Source: Bacillota bacterium (lineage in GTDB: Bacteria; Bacillota_E; Sulfobacillia; Sulfobacillales; Sulfobacillaceae). Taken from it: a stretch of 7,341 nucleotides of DNA. The notes beneath the pieces were generated by a model that had not been told where the DNA came from, did not search any database, and worked only from the letters and a program-made list of their open reading frames with translations. Shown in pieces: positions 6,954-7,341 of this stretch. Location of the stretch: the NCBI GenBank assembly GCA_021802375.1, contig JAKAAL010000192.1, forward strand, positions 1-7,341, in the 5' to 3' direction. A program made the position numbers and the translations under genes. Position 1 is the stretch's first letter. Every line of letters begins with the position of its first letter.

Positions 6954-7263
6954 TCAAGGGCTGGCAAAGAGATCGTACAACCTGGCAATCGCAGGACCCC
7001 ACGGGTTGTTTAGGCTATAGCGCTACGAGAGGGTTCGCCCGTGGCGAACCCGTTTGACTGCACACTGCACGAGATGTTTCGTCACGGTCGCCAGCCGTCG
7101 TCGATGCTGCGGAGTGCGCAGCGGAACGGTCGGATCGTTCAGGGTCGCCTGTCCCATGACGCGCAGGACGTTGAACACTACCAAGGCCATTGGCATGATG
7201 AGATTGTTCGTCACCAATTTCCCGGACGGCAACCGCTCCAACATCCCGATCGGTTTTGTATTC
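6954..7263 (-). pseudogene. IS1380-like transposase, C-terminal part, interrupted by a group II intron
   Basis: Read on the minus strand, the sequence after the intron encodes EYKTDRDV and then, after one extra G at 7238-7239, ERLPSGKLVTNNLIMPMALV. This matches the conserved EFKTD-(x)3-ERLPSGKF-AT-N block near the C-terminus of IS1380-type DDE transposases. The following VVFNVLRVMGQ and TPQHRRRLATV also fit the family. An in-frame TAG at 7023-7025 stops the reading after RHGRTLS, but the same frame continues as RYSLNNPWGPAIARLYDLFASP to TGA 6954-6956, which looks like the natural C-terminus. So the gene has at least one frameshift, one amber stop and an intron insertion. The N-terminal part, with most of the catalytic domain, lies beyond the window if it exists. 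Family assignment is from remembered motifs. Confidence 0.75.
7031..7051. repeat. 9-bp perfect hairpin within the transposase remnant
   Basis: GGGTTCGCC (7031-7039) and GGCGAACCC (7043-7051) form a 9-bp stem with a 3-nt loop inside the IS1380-like coding region (codons for VRHGRT on the minus strand), just upstream of the amber stop in the reading direction. Confidence 0.6.
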
Positions 7264-7341
7264 ACCAGGTAGCCCGACCGCCTTACGGCGCTCGGGCCCC
7301 CTCAGAACCGGACGTGCACGTTTCCGCGCATCCGGCTCAAG
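7264..7341 (-). mobile_element. Group II intron, 3' end (domains V and VI; partial)
   Basis: On the minus strand, the last bases are the 3' end of a self-splicing group II intron. These are retroelements whose RNA, helped by an intron-encoded reverse transcriptase, inserts into DNA. Domain V (7338-7305, 34 nt) begins GAGCCGGA, contains the catalytic AGC triad, has a GAAA tetraloop on a 5-bp upper stem and a 2-nt AC bulge, and closes with TCCGGTTC. Domain VI (about 7301-7267) pairs GCCCGA with TCGGGC and CGCC with GGCG under a GTAA tetraloop, and leaves a bulged A at 7270, the expected branch point. The A followed by CCTGGT gives a predicted 3' splice site after 7264. The downstream exon then starts GAATAC, in frame with the IS1380-like EYKTD. 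The rest of the intron, including any reverse transcriptase, is outside the window. Confidence 0.9.
7305..7338 (-). ncRNA. Group II intron domain V
   Basis: 34-nt catalytic hairpin. The lower stem GAGCCGGA pairs with TCCGGTTC, including one G-U pair; the 2-nt AC bulge and the upper stem GCGCG/CGTGC are capped by GAAA. The AGC triad occupies positions 2-4. All features expected of an active domain V are present. Confidence 0.9.

Noticed and set aside
979..7025. Two in-frame TAG codons as a sign of amber recoding
   Set aside because: Both transposases also carry frameshifts, so decay is simpler; the intact genes do not test recoding because none contains an internal TAG.
6806..7057. 83-codon plus-strand open frame
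   Set aside because: It is antisense to the IS1380-like transposase tail and resembles no protein.
1..7341. CRISPR arrays, tRNA or rRNA genes, toxin-antitoxin or defence modules
   Set aside because: No spaced direct repeats, cloverleaf-like segments or recognisable defence protein motifs were seen by eye.

Overview
The window looks like accessory DNA from a bacterium of moderate GC content, probably a Firmicute. The grounds are strong AGGAGG ribosome binding sites, TTG/GTG starts, a sugar ABC operon and a cre-like operator. A Sulfobacillus- or Alicyclobacillus-like host is a guess from the combination of IS families and cannot be proved here. A four-gene-scale carbohydrate locus, now reduced to three genes, sits between decayed mobile elements.

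Left part (1-2730): an ISKra4-family transposase (22-1700) is broken by an in-frame TAG and by a 23-nt palindromic insertion that shifts the frame. About 650 nt without a recognisable gene follows. Next comes a frame-shifted N-terminal remnant of an IS4-like transposase on the minus strand (2348-2727).

Middle part (2730-6670, visibly less GC-rich): a plus-strand sugar-utilisation operon. It encodes an extracellular solute-binding protein (2879-4366), a stem-loop, an ABC permease cut off after its third membrane segment (4485-4940), and an intact GH127/DUF1680-type (beta-L-arabinofuranosidase-like) glycoside hydrolase (4996-6669). The second permease usual for this layout is missing, so a deletion probably joined the first permease to sequence just upstream of the hydrolase. 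As it stands the import system cannot work unless a permease pair is supplied elsewhere. The hydrolase could still act in the cytoplasm on imported arabino-oligosaccharides. The binding protein has a lipobox-like LLG followed by Phe instead of Cys, which may be another sign of decay or may reflect a different anchoring mode.

Right part (6670-7341): a non-coding stretch with small inverted repeats leads into the 3' part of an IS1380-like transposase on the minus strand (6954-7263), with one frameshift and one amber stop. Its upstream portion is interrupted by a group II intron. Only the last ~78 nt of that intron lie in the window, but they contain a textbook domain V (AGC triad, GAAA tetraloop, 2-nt bulge) and a domain VI with a bulged branch-point A.

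I found no CRISPR array, tRNA, rRNA, toxin-antitoxin or defence system, and no convincing evidence for a wholly new system. The most informative points are the group II intron inside an IS1380-like gene, the deletion-scarred ABC/GH127 operon and the palindromic insertion in the ISKra4 transposase.
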